This document shows positions 35,247 through 44,535 of a DNA stretch of 64,000 bases, piece after piece. This DNA comes from Roseiarcus sp963764955 (GTDB taxonomy: Bacteria > Pseudomonadota > Alphaproteobacteria > Rhizobiales > Beijerinckiaceae), in the NCBI GenBank assembly GCA_963764955.1, contig CAVXVE010000040.1, positions 1 through 64,000 on the forward strand. The letters run 5' to 3'. The notes under the pieces were generated by a model that was not told the origin of the DNA, did no database searches, and was given only the letters and a program-made list of their open reading frames with translations. The stretch's first letter is position 1, and every line of letters begins with the position of its first letter. The translations under genes and the position numbers were made by a program.

Positions 35247-36718
35247 ATGACGACTGAGAGTCAAATCGCGCCTGAAATCGGCGGCCGGGCTCGGCGGGAC
35301 GAGCAGCGGGGCGTTCATCGCGCGCCCGAACTCGCTGGCGTCTGCCGATCGCCTATGGGTCGATCGCTTCGTTCGCGCTTTGCGTCGACCTGGCGCTGAT
35401 CCTGGGGAGCGCTGCGGTCGCCGAGGCGATCTATCACAAGGTCCCAGACACGTTCGAGGGCGAATTTTCTCATACAATCGCGGCCGCCATCTTCGTCGCC
35501 ATTCTGTTCGTAGCCGTCATGCGGGTGCAAAAGCTTTACAGCCCAACCCGGCTGATGGTGTGGGAAGACCAGGCTCGCAGCGTGCTCGCCGCCTGGTGCG
35601 GGGCCTTCCTGATCCTGGCGTCGGGCGTGTTCAGCTGGGGAGTGAGCCACGATCTGTCGCGGGGCGACGTTCTTTTGTTCTGGGCGGTCGGCGTCGTGGC
35701 GCTTCTCGGGCACAGGGCGGTATGGAGGTTCGTTCTGCCGAGCGCCCTGGAAAGCGGCGCGCTCAAAGGCCGCACGATCGTCAGCCTGTCATGCGAGGAG
35801 GACGTTCCGCCCGAATTCACCGACAATTTGACCCGCCACGGCTATCACGCGGTGGCGCATTTCCATATGCCTGACAACGGACCGGAGGCGGAAGGGGTCA
35901 TCGAGAGCGTCATCTCGCTCTGCCGCACGTCCGACATTCAAGAGATCATGCTGTTCGTCGATCCCGAGCGCCTGTCGAACGTCCGCTCGGTGGCGCGAGG
36001 GCTGAGAGTACTGCCTTTGCCGGTCACGCTGGTTCCGTTCGGAACGCTCGCGCAATTGTTCCAGCGGGCCCGCTACGACATCGGCGACACGGTCGCAATC
36101 GAGCTTCAACGCGCCGCGCTGTCGCCGGGGGAGCAGGTGATCAAGCGCGGGATCGACATCGTTCTGTCGGGGATCGGCCTGATTATCCTGTCGCCGATCC
36201 TTATCGCCGCCGCGATTGCCGTGCGGCTGGACTCACCCGGTCCGGCGCTGTTCCGGCAGACGCGGCACGGCTTTAACGGGCGCCCGTTCCGGATTTTCAA
36301 GTTCCGCACCATGACCGTCATGGAAAACGGCGACGTGGTTCAGCAGGCGAAGAAGAGCGACAAACGGGTGACGAGAGTCGGCCGTTGGCTGCGCCGCTAC
36401 AGCATTGACGAACTGCCCCAATTGCTCAATGTGTTCCTTGGCGACATGTCGCTGGTGGGTCCGCGGCCGCACGCCTCGGCGCATGAACGCCACTTCACTT
36501 CCGTGATCGAGAAATACGCGTTCCGTCACCACGTTAAGTCTGGGATAACGGGCTGGGCGCAGGTTCATGGCGCGCGCGGCGAGACCGATACGCTCGACAA
36601 GATGCAGCGACGGGTCGAGCTCGACATTTGGTATATCAACAATTGGAGCATTTGGCTCGATTTCGCGGTCATGATAAGGACCGCTTTAGTTGTCTTCATC
36701 GGCGATAACGCACATTGA
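35247..36718 (+). CDS. Undecaprenyl-phosphate sugar phosphotransferase (exopolysaccharide priming), probable N-terminal frameshift
   Basis: The C-terminal half is a bacterial sugar transferase. Its landmarks are KRGIDIVLSGIGLIILSPIL, DSPGPALFRQTRHGFNGRPF, IFKFRTMTVMENGD, RRYSIDELPQLLNVFLGDMS, LVGPRPHASAH and the ending KSGITGWAQVHGARGETDTL. The enzyme transfers a sugar-phosphate to undecaprenyl phosphate, the first step of polysaccharide assembly. The N-terminal membrane helices (IAYGSIASFALCVDLALILG, FSHTIAAAIFVAILFVAVM) lie in frame upstream of the ATG at 35519, but that frame closes at 35273 without a start. A likely start (MTTESQIAPEIGGRARRDEQ, 35247) is in another frame. One indel near 35300-35335 would join them. 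If real, the only intact product begins at 35519 and lacks two helices. Confidence 0.82.
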
Positions 36719-36760
36719 AGGCGCAGAGGGATCCCGGCTGGCGAAGCGCGCGGCTCCGGG

Positions 36761-37738
36761 ATGCTGGGGGACCCAACAGGACGCAAGAGAAAGCGGGCAT
36801 GTCGATCGAGTTCGATAAAAACTGAGCCCGTTCGGCCAGCCTCGCTTGCGGCCCGCGCCGAAGGTCGCGGCGCCAACATGGTCTTTGTCGGCGCGCTCGC
36901 TGCGTCGTTCTTTGTCGCCTATCTGCCGACCTACCTTAGGCTTGCAAACGGCGCGTGGCGCACCGAGCAGGAGGGGCACGGTCCCCTCATCATGCTGGCC
37001 GCGGCCTGGCTGGCCTGGCAGCAGCGCGACCGGCTCCGCGCCATTGAATTCAAGCCGGCGCTCGTCGCCGGCTGGATCATTTTGCTCCTGTCCTTGCTGG
37101 TGATGGCGCTCACACGGTCCCAGGACATCCCGATGATCGAAGTGGCGACGCAAATCCCGGTCATCTTGGGATGCCTGTTGCTCATCGGCGGTTGGCCGCT
37201 GGCGCGCGTCTTCGCCTTTCCTCTCGCCTTTCTGGTCTTTTCCATACCCCCGCCGACCTGGCTGCTCGACGCGTTCACTGTGCCGCTGAAGGTTTGGATT
37301 TCCGATGTTGTTTCAAACGTCCTGTACAATCTCGGCTATCCGGTCGCCCAGAACGGCGCGATGATTATGATCGGTTCCTACGAACTCATGGTCAAAGATG
37401 CTTGTTCGGGCATCAATTCGATCTTCGCCCTGTCTGCGATTGGCGTCTTCTACATTCATGAGTTTGTGGGCGACAACCCGATCCGCAAGCTCATCTTGAT
37501 CCTGTCAATCGTTCCAATAACCGTTGGGGCCAATATCTTCCGGGTCGTGACGCTGGTTCTAGGCGCCTATTACATCGGCGTCGACACGATCGAGGGCTTG
37601 TTCCACGACCTTACCGGCATTGCGTTGTTCGTCTTCGCGCTGATCCTGTTCTTCTTCCTCGACCGCGTCCTCATCGCTCTCGAATACGTGATCGGAAAAG
37701 CGCGTCGGACCTGGACCGGCGCTCGAACAGCGGTCTGA
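36761..37738 (+). CDS. Exosortase
   Basis: A multi-spanning membrane transpeptidase that cleaves PEP-CTERM sorting signals. In this frame the catalytic triad is Cys215 (KDACSGINSI), Arg261 (NIFRVVTLVLG) and His282 (LFHDLTGIALF), with the family loop RTEQEGHGPLIMLAAAWLAW near the start. About eight hydrophobic segments are visible. The start is uncertain: the ATG at 36761 gives 325 residues with a basic leader, while the ATG at 36878 begins directly at the first helix and is closer to the usual length. It follows the sugar transferase by about 40 bases on the same strand, and exosortases normally sit in exopolysaccharide loci. The neighbouring small protein suggests the XrtV subtype, which is inference. 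Confidence 0.88.
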   Translation: MLGDPTGRKRKRACRSSSIKTEPVRPASLAARAEGRGANMVFVGALAASFFVAYLPTYLRLANGAWRTEQEGHGPLIMLAAAWLAWQQRDRLRAIEFKPALVAGWIILLLSLLVMALTRSQDIPMIEVATQIPVILGCLLLIGGWPLARVFAFPLAFLVFSIPPPTWLLDAFTVPLKVWISDVVSNVLYNLGYPVAQNGAMIMIGSYELMVKDACSGINSIFALSAIGVFYIHEFVGDNPIRKLILILSIVPITVGANIFRVVTLVLGAYYIGVDTIEGLFHDLTGIALFVFALILFFFLDRVLIALEYVIGKARRTWTGARTAV

Positions 37739-38008
37739 AATCCGCCGGGCGGAAATCGGCGCTGGCAGGGCGCGCGCCTCGGGAGCGGGTTTCGTAGACA
37801 GTGAATGAACCGCCGGGCTTGTGGCCCCAGGCGGTTAGGATTGGAGGCCGGAGCAGCAGGTCTAAGAACGCTCGATCCGACCTGAGAAGCCTTTTTCACA
37901 TTTAAATCGTAAGTTTGGCGCCTTCCTTTAGGGTTTTCGGTCCATGGCGTGTTGGGGAACGGCTGGACCGGCAATCGCGCTTAGCCGAAAACGGTTGGAC
38001 CGACAGGC

Positions 38009-38254
38009 ATGCAGACGGTCTACGATTTTGTCACGGTGATATGCTTCATATGCATGGTCCTGACCTATTTCATGTTCACCGAAGGGGGCATGAAAGTCCT
38101 CGCGCATTTCATGTTGCCGGCGGTGGCTTTCGCGATCGCCAATCAGCTCGGCAATCATGCCGGAAACAACGTGCCAATGAACGCCTTGGCGGTTATCCTG
38201 ATCGTCGCCGGAATTGGCTACACCTTCATTATCGTCAGACACAGTCCCTCTTGA
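38009..38254 (+). CDS. Small membrane protein resembling an XrtV-system accessory protein
   Basis: Eighty-one residues with three hydrophobic stretches (YDFVTVICFICMVLTYFMF, MLPAVAFAIANQLGNHAG, ALAVILIVAGIGYTFIIV). The beginning MQTVYDFVTV and the AVAFAIANQLGN core resemble, from memory, the small accessory proteins found next to exosortase V in alphaproteobacteria. It is 270 bases downstream of the exosortase gene on the same strand. Function is not known beyond this association. Confidence 0.6.
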   Translation: MQTVYDFVTVICFICMVLTYFMFTEGGMKVLAHFMLPAVAFAIANQLGNHAGNNVPMNALAVILIVAGIGYTFIIVRHSPS

Positions 38255-38507
38255 GCCGAAGCGAAGCGCGCGCCGCGGGAGGAAGGGAGGCCAGCCTTAC
38301 GCTCGTCTTGACGCGGACAATCGGATTCGACTGAAAAAAGAGCAAGAAAAGAGCCGTTCTTTCAAGCGCGCTTGCGGCGACGGGGCTTATCCGACGGCAA
38401 AGGCGGCCGCAGGTTTGCAATTTAACAGTCGGGTTTAGCCCCTCACAATAGCCGGCCGCTATTGCTCGGGCCTAGCGCATCTCCCCGCGCTGCGACCGAG
38501 GCGCCGT

Positions 38508-40472
38508 ATGATCACCGCCGCAGAAATTCAAATGATCCGCAACCTCGATCCCGGCGTTGTTTTGCCGGGCATAGATACAACGGCCGGCAATCCCTACGCC
38601 ACCTCCACGCTGCTCGACTTCACCAAGATCACCCAGAACTCCAGCGCGCCTTACTTTTACACGCCTTCCAGAAACACGGTGACCATTACGCAGGACAACG
38701 CGGTGCTCAGCGGCATCAATTTCGGATCCGCGACCGTGTTGGTCGGCGCCAACAATGTGACGATCAAAGACTGCACCTTCACCGGAACGACCGGCTATTA
38801 CGCTGTCGAGCAGACTAGTGCTTCCAGCGGGCTTACGGTGGAAAACAGCACCTTCACCGGCGCCAAATCGCCGACTGAGTCCAATGTCTGGATCGGCTCC
38901 ACTCAGGGCTCCATGACGATCGAGGACAACAGCTTTTTGAATTCGCCAGCCGACGCGATCGACATGCACGCGGGCGTTGTCAGCGGCAACTATTTCTCCG
39001 GCGCCGGGTATCTGCCGGGCGCGCATGCCGATGCAATCTGGGTGCCGAGCTCGACCGGAACCACCATCACCAACAATTTGATCGATGGCACGACGAACGC
39101 GGACTCTCCCGCCAATGTGAACAGCGATCTTAGGATCACCAATGAAGCGGGCAATACGAGCAACGTGACCGTCTCCGGCAACTATCTGCTCGGCGGCGCG
39201 TACACCGTCGAAGCTGGAAGCACAAACACCACATATACGGTCAGCAACGTTTCGATCGCCAACAATTATATCGGATACAGTGTGTTTGGCGCCTATTACC
39301 CCCCCACGGCCGGGATCACCGAGACCGGGAACACGACCATCGACTTCACGAACCCCGCCCCTTCGATCCAGGCCCAGGCGGCCTACCAGGCCGCCGGCCT
39401 TCCGACGGCGAATGTGGTTTCAGCGACGACGAGCAACGTCTGGGCCATCGCCAGCGGGTCGACTCCGACGACGGTCCTCGGGAATAGCATTGTGGGGGAG
39501 GATCTGCAGGGCGGGGCGGGCGAAACGAACTTTGTCGGCGGCGCGGGCGCACAGCATCTGTACGCCGGCAAGGGCGCCAACATTCTCACCTATCTCGCCG
39601 TGAGCGATGGCGGCGACACAGTCGCGGGTTTCGATCCGGCCAAGGACGTGATCGACCTCAGCCACATCGACGCCGACCTCACCGCGGCTGGCGTCCAGAA
39701 CTTCACTTTCATCGGCTCCGGCGCGTTCGACGGCGCCGCCGAAGTGCGCTATCAACTGAACCCGACGGGTAACACCACCACCGTCCAGGCGGCGCTCGCG
39801 GGCGACACGTCGGCCGATTTCACCATTACTCTCCAGGGGCTTATTCCGCTCACCGCCGCCAATTTCGCGCTCACCGCGGCTCAGTCCTCGGCCGATTTGG
39901 CGGCCGGCGCGGCCTTGACCTACACCAAGGTTCAAACGGCTGCCGGCGCGCCGACCGCATACACATATTCGAACGTGCAGGGCAGACCCTATGCGTCGTA
40001 CGAATTGTTCTATGGCACGACCATTGCGGCCGACGACCTGAACCTCAGCGCGACCGCGAACAAACTGGTCCTTTACGCTCCCAGTATGACGGTCACGCGG
40101 GGCGGCGGCAGCGAAATGCCTGCAGATCGGGACGGCGGCCGCGGATACGCTCAGCTATCATCCATCGAGACCATCGACGCGACCACCAGCGGGAGCGAGC
40201 AATTCATCTTCAGCGCCGGCTTCGGCGCCGAAACGATCAACGGCTTCGCGGTTTCGGGCGCAAGTCCGGACACCATCGGTCTCACGGCGTCGTCGTTCTC
40301 CTATCTGACCGCGGGCATGTCGGAGGCTGAGGAACTCGCGGCCGTGCTGGCCCACGCCGCCAGCGGCGTGTCCGGCCTGACGATCTCCGACTCGGATGGC
40401 GACAGCCTCACCCTCACTGGGGTGACCGCCGCGATGATCGCCGCCAATCCCTCTACGTTCGATTTCACCTGA
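38508..40472 (+). CDS. Secreted right-handed beta-helix protein with RTX-like C-terminal domains
   Basis: A 654-residue protein without a signal peptide. Residues about 30-270 form parallel beta-helix repeats rich in Asn/Thr/Gly (NVTIKDCTFTGTTGYY, LTVENSTFTGAKSP, MTIEDNSFLNSPADAIDMHA, TTITNNLIDG), as in pectate-lyase-like or epimerase-like folds. Residues about 330-450 resemble the serralysin C-terminal domain (VGEDLQGGAGETNFVGGAGA, then FDPAKDVIDLSHIDADLTAA). A second copy of this pattern is seen near the end (GSEQFIFSAGFGAETINGFA). The lack of a signal peptide and the C-terminal domains suggest type I secretion. Its place after the polysaccharide and exosortase genes suggests action on the exopolysaccharide. 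Catalytic activity cannot be assigned. Confidence 0.72.
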   Translation: MITAAEIQMIRNLDPGVVLPGIDTTAGNPYATSTLLDFTKITQNSSAPYFYTPSRNTVTITQDNAVLSGINFGSATVLVGANNVTIKDCTFTGTTGYYAVEQTSASSGLTVENSTFTGAKSPTESNVWIGSTQGSMTIEDNSFLNSPADAIDMHAGVVSGNYFSGAGYLPGAHADAIWVPSSTGTTITNNLIDGTTNADSPANVNSDLRITNEAGNTSNVTVSGNYLLGGAYTVEAGSTNTTYTVSNVSIANNYIGYSVFGAYYPPTAGITETGNTTIDFTNPAPSIQAQAAYQAAGLPTANVVSATTSNVWAIASGSTPTTVLGNSIVGEDLQGGAGETNFVGGAGAQHLYAGKGANILTYLAVSDGGDTVAGFDPAKDVIDLSHIDADLTAAGVQNFTFIGSGAFDGAAEVRYQLNPTGNTTTVQAALAGDTSADFTITLQGLIPLTAANFALTAAQSSADLAAGAALTYTKVQTAAGAPTAYTYSNVQGRPYASYELFYGTTIAADDLNLSATANKLVLYAPSMTVTRGGGSEMPADRDGGRGYAQLSSIETIDATTSGSEQFIFSAGFGAETINGFAVSGASPDTIGLTASSFSYLTAGMSEAEELAAVLAHAASGVSGLTISDSDGDSLTLTGVTAAMIAANPSTFDFT

Positions 40473-40483
40473 GCGCCCGCCGA

Positions 40484-41009
40484 TCAGAGGTTGGTCGCCG
40501 GCGATTGGGCGCGCACCGCGCGGAGGCGGGAGCCGCGGCGGAACGGCCAGGCGATGAGGAGCGTCGCCGCCCATCCCCCAAAGGCGGCGAGCCCGCCCGC
40601 CGCAAGCGCGCCGAGCGACAGAGGCTCGGCGGGTTCGTAGTTGTCGAGCGTGCTGCGCGCGATCTGAGTGATCGAAATTGGTCGCGACCACATAAAGGCG
40701 CATCAGCGGACCGGCGGAGTTCATGGCCTCGATCTGCTCGCTGAGACGCCGGTCGCGATCGATCGCCTTGCGCATGTCTTCGCCGCGCTCGCGGGCCAAG
40801 GGGTCGTCGTTGCGCTCGAGCCGGCCCAAAGCCTCGACGCGCGTCAGGTTCGCGCGCCCCGCCTCGGCGTCGAACTCGGCCACGATCCGGTTGAGCTCTT
40901 CGAGCGCCCCGCCCAGTCGCTGGCGGTATTGTTGGGCGAATTCCGGCCCTTGCGAGCCGATGAGTCCGGCCAGCACGGCGATGGCCAAGGCAAGTCTGCG
41001 CGCAAACAT
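40484..41009 (-). pseudogene. DUF2937 family membrane protein, frameshifted
   Basis: From 41009 the text MFARRLALAIAVLAGLIGSQ, GPEFAQQYRQRLGGALEELN and GPLMRLYVVATNF fits DUF2937, a small protein with one helix at each end. After about 40680 the frame changes. The C-terminal part (SITQIARSTLDNYEPAEPLS, then GLAAFGGWAATLLIAWPFR) is read in the next frame to a stop at 40484. Joined length is about 175 residues, normal for the family. Function unknown. It converges on the beta-helix gene with a 12-base gap. Confidence 0.7.
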
Positions 41010-41150
41010 TGACGGGGTCCGCCTGCGGGGGAACAGCGGATCATAGCGCGCGCAGCGCGCAATAGGTGAGCTCACGCGCTTCCCCGGAGCGCAGTCCGGC
41101 CCCGCGGATTCCGTCCTCACGGGCCGCCGCTGGCGCGGCCCGCGCCGACT

Positions 41151-41870
41151 TCATGCCCTTTGTTGAAGCTCCGGGACGCCGAGCCTGGCGGCGACCCGGC
41201 GCGCCGTCGCTTCGCGCCGCGCAATCAGTTCGGCCACATCCCGGCGCGCCGCCTCCAGGATCTCGGGAGGCGCGGTCTGGGGCGTTCCGCTTTGAAAGGG
41301 CGGCTGCGGCGCATAGGCGATGTCGAGCTGGATCCGCATCGCCGCCCGGACGCCGCGCACGTCCGCGGCGAGCCGAAGCGCGCCGTCGATGCCGGCCGTG
41401 ACCCCCGCCGCGAAGATGAAGTCGCCGTCGACGACGACCCGCTCGTCCACCGGGATGGCGCCGAAGAAGGGCAGGAGGTGGAACGACGCCCAATGTGTGG
41501 TCGCCCGCCGGCCGCGCAGGAGCCCCGCCGCGCCGCAGAGAAGCGCGCCGGTGCAGACGGAAAGGACTTTCTTCGCGCCTTCCGCTTGGCCCCGCAGCCA
41601 GCTGAGCACCTCCTCGTCATCCATGAGAGCTTCCTGGCCGCGTCCGCCGGGCACGTGGAGGATGTCGAGTTGCGGCGCTTCCGCAAGCGTCGCGTCCGGC
41701 ATAATGCGCAGCCCCTGCAGATCGCGCGCCGGCGCGAGCGACTTCGCGTAAATCCGGTGCGTCGCGTTGGGCATGCGCGAGAGCACCTCGAACGGACCGG
41801 TCAGGTCGATCTGGTCGAGGTCGTCGAACAGCAGCGAGCCGATCTTCAGATGAACAGTCTCGGGGATCAT
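41151..41870 (-). CDS. DJ-1/PfpI family protein (isonitrile hydratase-like)
   Basis: About 239 residues from the ATG at 41870 (AAGAGG upstream). The class I glutamine amidotransferase-like fold is visible: FDDLDQIDLTGPFEVLSRMP, LDILHVPGGRGQEAL and the nucleophile elbow VLSVCTGALLCGAAGLLRGR. RATTHWASFHLLPFFGAIPV and FIFAAGVTAGIDGALRLAAD follow. This set is typical of isonitrile-hydratase-like proteins and of the N-terminal half of GlxA regulators, one of which is encoded divergently just upstream. The reading frame continues without a stop from the preceding AhpD-like gene, so a fused protein is formally possible. Confidence 0.82.
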   Translation of the reverse strand: MIPETVHLKIGSLLFDDLDQIDLTGPFEVLSRMPNATHRIYAKSLAPARDLQGLRIMPDATLAEAPQLDILHVPGGRGQEALMDDEEVLSWLRGQAEGAKKVLSVCTGALLCGAAGLLRGRRATTHWASFHLLPFFGAIPVDERVVVDGDFIFAAGVTAGIDGALRLAADVRGVRAAMRIQLDIAYAPQPPFQSGTPQTAPPEILEAARRDVAELIARREATARRVAARLGVPELQQRA

Positions 41871-42467
41871 GTCATCCGCCTCTTGTCCGAGAGGGAGCAA
41901 CCGCGGCGATCTCAGGCCGCCGCGCGCCAGGCGTGCTTCCTGGAACATCGGCTCGAGCGGCGGCTCGGCGATGTTCAGGGTGTAGTTGGTGATCGTCGAG
42001 GCGGCGCTCACCGCCAGCGTCTCTAGCGCCTGGTCCGGCGTGAAGCCGGCGGAGAGGAACGCTGCGACCGCAGTGTCGCCGACGTGGCCCCGCTTTTCGA
42101 TGAGCGCGCGCGCGTAAGCCGAGAGAGCGGCGATGCGCGGCTCCGCTGGCCAGCGCCGTTCGCGGATCGCCTGCACGTCGGCGGGATCGAGGCCGGCCTT
42201 GAGGGCGAGATAGCTGTGGAAGGCCACAGCCCAGGCGCAAGCGTTGGTGACCGCATTGGTCAGAAGCAGCGTCTGGATCTCGGCTTCGGTGAAGGTTCCG
42301 TTGTGCACGCCGGCGAACAGCGGCACGAAGATGTTGGCCAGAACTGGCGAATTGGCGATCACGCCAGCGACATTCGGGACCATGCCGAAGGCCTGCTGCA
42401 GTTTCTCGAGCGGCGCCCTCGACCCTTCGGGCGCAGAATCGATCGTCTGGACTTCAAAGATGGACAT
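41871..42467 (-). CDS. Carboxymuconolactone decarboxylase/AhpD-like protein
   Basis: Starts at 42467 behind AAGGAG (MSIFEVQTIDSAPEGSRAPL). The AhpD-like helical fold is shown by LQQAFGMVPNVAGVIANSPV, NGTFTEAEIQTLLLTNAVTN, ACAWAVAFHSYLALKAGLDP and FTPDQALETLAVSAASTITN. Only one cysteine of the usual CxxC pair is present. The frame has no stop before the DJ-1/PfpI gene. A stop in the +1 frame at 41912 would end it at LARAA, as expected for the family, so a one-base insertion near 41915 probably abolished the natural stop. These proteins often act in peroxide or thiol chemistry. Confidence 0.75.
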
Positions 42468-42498
42468 CTGTCCGCTCCTTGGCTTCATGAATTGAACT

Positions 42499-42538
42499 CG
42501 ACATCGCCAATTTAGGCGGGCACGGTTTGGCGATGTCG
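42499..42538. promoter_or_regulatory. 12-bp perfect inverted repeat covering the GlxA-type regulator start codon
   Basis: The left half CGACATCGCCAA (42499-42510) and the right half TTGGCGATGTCG (42527-42538) are exact reverse complements with a 16-base spacer. The right half includes the ATG start (42533-42535) of the regulator gene. The site also lies in the 65-base divergent promoter region of the AhpD-like gene. It could be an operator for the regulator itself or an RNA hairpin that hides its start codon. Confidence 0.65.
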
Positions 42539-43528
42539 CCAAACACCCCTCAAATCCCGCCACAAGCGCCGCGGCAGATCGAAGTGCTGGCCTTCCCGGA
42601 CGTTCAACTCCTGGACGTGGCCGGACCGGTCCAGGTATTCGCCGCCGCCAACGAGCAGGCTGACGGACCCGGCGCGCTCCCGCCCTACAGGATCCGTTTG
42701 ATCGCGCCGGAAGGCGCCCAGATCCGGGCGACGTCCGGACTGGCGTTCCTGACCGAGCCGCTGCCGGACCTGGCCGAGCCGCTCGACACGCTAATCGTGG
42801 CGGGAGGGCAGGGGGTGATGCGGGCCGCCGAGGACGCAAGCCTCGTCGACTGGCTCAGGCTCCGCGCTGGCGCCGCGCGGCGGACGGCCTCGGTCTGCAC
42901 GGGCGCTTTCCTGCTTGCCGCGGCCGGCCTGCTCGATCGCCGCCGCGCCGTCACGCATTGGGAATATTGCGACCTGCTCAGGCGCCGTCATCCCGCTGTC
43001 TCGGTGGAGCCAGATCCGATTTTCGTGCACGACGGACCCGTGTGGAGCTCGGCCGGGGTGACGTCCGGCATCGACCTGTCGCTGGCGCTGGTGGAGGAGG
43101 ACCTCGGGCGCGCGGTCGCGCTTGGCGTCGCGCGCCACCTGGTGGTGTTCCTCAAGCGGCCGGGCGGACAGGCGCAATTCAGCGCGGCGCTCTCGCTGCA
43201 AACGGCGGACGACCATTTCGCCGGCCTGCACGGCTGGCTCGCCGAACACCTGGCCGAGACTCTGTCGCTCTCGCGCCTCGCGGCGCAGGCGGGGATGAGC
43301 GAGCGGACATTCCTGCGCCGCTATCGCGAGGCGACGGGGCTTAGCCCTGCGCGTGCAATCGAGCGGCTCAGGGTCGAGGCCGCCCGCCAGCTCCTTGCCG
43401 ACACCCGCCAGCCCGCCAAGCGCATCGCGGCGCGCTGCGGGTTCGGCTCGGAAGAGACGATGCGGCGAAGTTTCGTGCGGCTCCAGGGCGTGAGCCCGCA
43501 AGACTATCGACAGCGGTTCGGCGGATGA
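42533..43528 (+). CDS. GlxA family AraC-type transcriptional regulator
   Basis: A 331-residue regulator. The N-terminal DJ-1/PfpI-like sensing domain has VLAFPDVQLLDVAGPVQVFA, DTLIVAGGQGVM, SVCTGAFLLAAAGLL and WSSAGVTSGIDLSLALVEED. The C-terminal AraC DNA-binding domain has LSLSRLAAQAGMSERTFLRR, YREATGLSPARAIERLRVEA and RCGFGSEETMRRSFVRLQGV. The ATG at 42533 is preferred over a TTG at 42527; neither has a strong ribosome-binding site. It is divergent from the AhpD-like/PfpI pair, which are its likely targets, and its own start lies inside a perfect inverted repeat. Confidence 0.9.
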   Translation: MSPNTPQIPPQAPRQIEVLAFPDVQLLDVAGPVQVFAAANEQADGPGALPPYRIRLIAPEGAQIRATSGLAFLTEPLPDLAEPLDTLIVAGGQGVMRAAEDASLVDWLRLRAGAARRTASVCTGAFLLAAAGLLDRRRAVTHWEYCDLLRRRHPAVSVEPDPIFVHDGPVWSSAGVTSGIDLSLALVEEDLGRAVALGVARHLVVFLKRPGGQAQFSAALSLQTADDHFAGLHGWLAEHLAETLSLSRLAAQAGMSERTFLRRYREATGLSPARAIERLRVEAARQLLADTRQPAKRIAARCGFGSEETMRRSFVRLQGVSPQDYRQRFGG

Positions 43529-43549
43529 GGGCGCGCGGGGCGCGCTCCT

Positions 43550-44476
43550 CTACCACAGCTGCCGCACGGTGAGCCGCACAGTCTGCGAATAGGGCTCGCT
43601 CGCGGGCTTCTCGACGACGCGCTCGTAGTTCAGCCCCATATCGGCGCCGCGCCACAGTCGCAGCCCCATGCCGGCGCCGATCCGGAGCGTGTTCGCCATA
43701 TTGTCCTGGTCGATCCCGTCGACGCTCGTCTCGCCGCCGAGATTGTAATAGGCGTCCGCCGAGAGCCACAGCGCGTCGGTGACATTGCGGCTCAAGTGCT
43801 CCTCGAGCCGCAGCAGCGGCTTTTGCGACAGCGTCTGAGCGCCGTTCACGAGATAGTTCCCATTGTCGGTGAAGAAGCGCCCCGACACATAGGTCTCGAT
43901 CCAGCTCCGTCCTTGATCGGGCGTATAGCTGAAATTGACGGTCGGCGAGATCATCCAGCGGTTGGCGCTCGGGTTGATCGGGGAATTCGGCTGATAGGTT
44001 CCAAGCGGCGTCGTGACCAGCAGATGGAAGCTCGAAAAGGTCTGGGGAACGAAGGACTGGAACTGCTCGCGGGTCAGCGCCGGTCCGCCGAAGATGTTCA
44101 TCTGCCAGAGGAAGCCGACATCGGAAACGCCGTTCGTGCTGGCGCGGAACGGGCCGGCGCTGGTGTCGATCAGCGCGTAAGGCAGAACGAGCGATAAGCC
44201 TCCGGTGCGGCCCCAATAGTCCATGATGCGGGTGATGACGACCGACTGGGCGAACACATTGGCGCGAACGCCGGGAATGAGATCGGCGCCGTCCTCGGGC
44301 GTGAGCGAGGTCGTGTAGCCGGCGTTATAGTTGAGAAGCCAGCTGTCGACCGGCGCGTTGAGATAGTCGCGCGCCGACCCCGCGTGGGCGGCCGCGGCAG
44401 GCCACAGCGCCGCCGCGATGCTCGCGCTCGCGAGCGTTCTCAATCGCTTCGCCGGGCGTGTGCTTCGCGCGCGCAA
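43550..44476 (-). CDS. Outer-membrane transport protein (phenol MetA-type family)
   Basis: A 308-residue product starting with TTG at 44476, nine bases after GGGAG. The signal peptide ends near PAAAAHAGS. The body is beta-rich with alternating hydrophobic strands (LLNYNAGYTTSLTPEDGADL, GLSLVLPYALIDTSAGPF, FHLLVTTPLGTYQPNSP, WIETYVSGRFFTDNGNYLVN, ADMGLNYERVVEKPASEPY). It ends in an aromatic residue (VRQLW), as outer-membrane barrels do. It resembles the family of putative outer-membrane channels from hydrocarbon degradation pathways. It follows the P450 gene on the same strand by about 60 bases and may move that enzyme's substrate or product. Confidence 0.78.
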   Translation of the reverse strand: MRARSTRPAKRLRTLASASIAAALWPAAAAHAGSARDYLNAPVDSWLLNYNAGYTTSLTPEDGADLIPGVRANVFAQSVVITRIMDYWGRTGGLSLVLPYALIDTSAGPFRASTNGVSDVGFLWQMNIFGGPALTREQFQSFVPQTFSSFHLLVTTPLGTYQPNSPINPSANRWMISPTVNFSYTPDQGRSWIETYVSGRFFTDNGNYLVNGAQTLSQKPLLRLEEHLSRNVTDALWLSADAYYNLGGETSVDGIDQDNMANTLRIGAGMGLRLWRGADMGLNYERVVEKPASEPYSQTVRLTVRQLW

Positions 44477-44535
44477 TCAAGTCTCCCGCAAGCGCGCGCG
44501 CCCAATTCGCAAAGCGCGCGCCGGTCGAGTGACGC

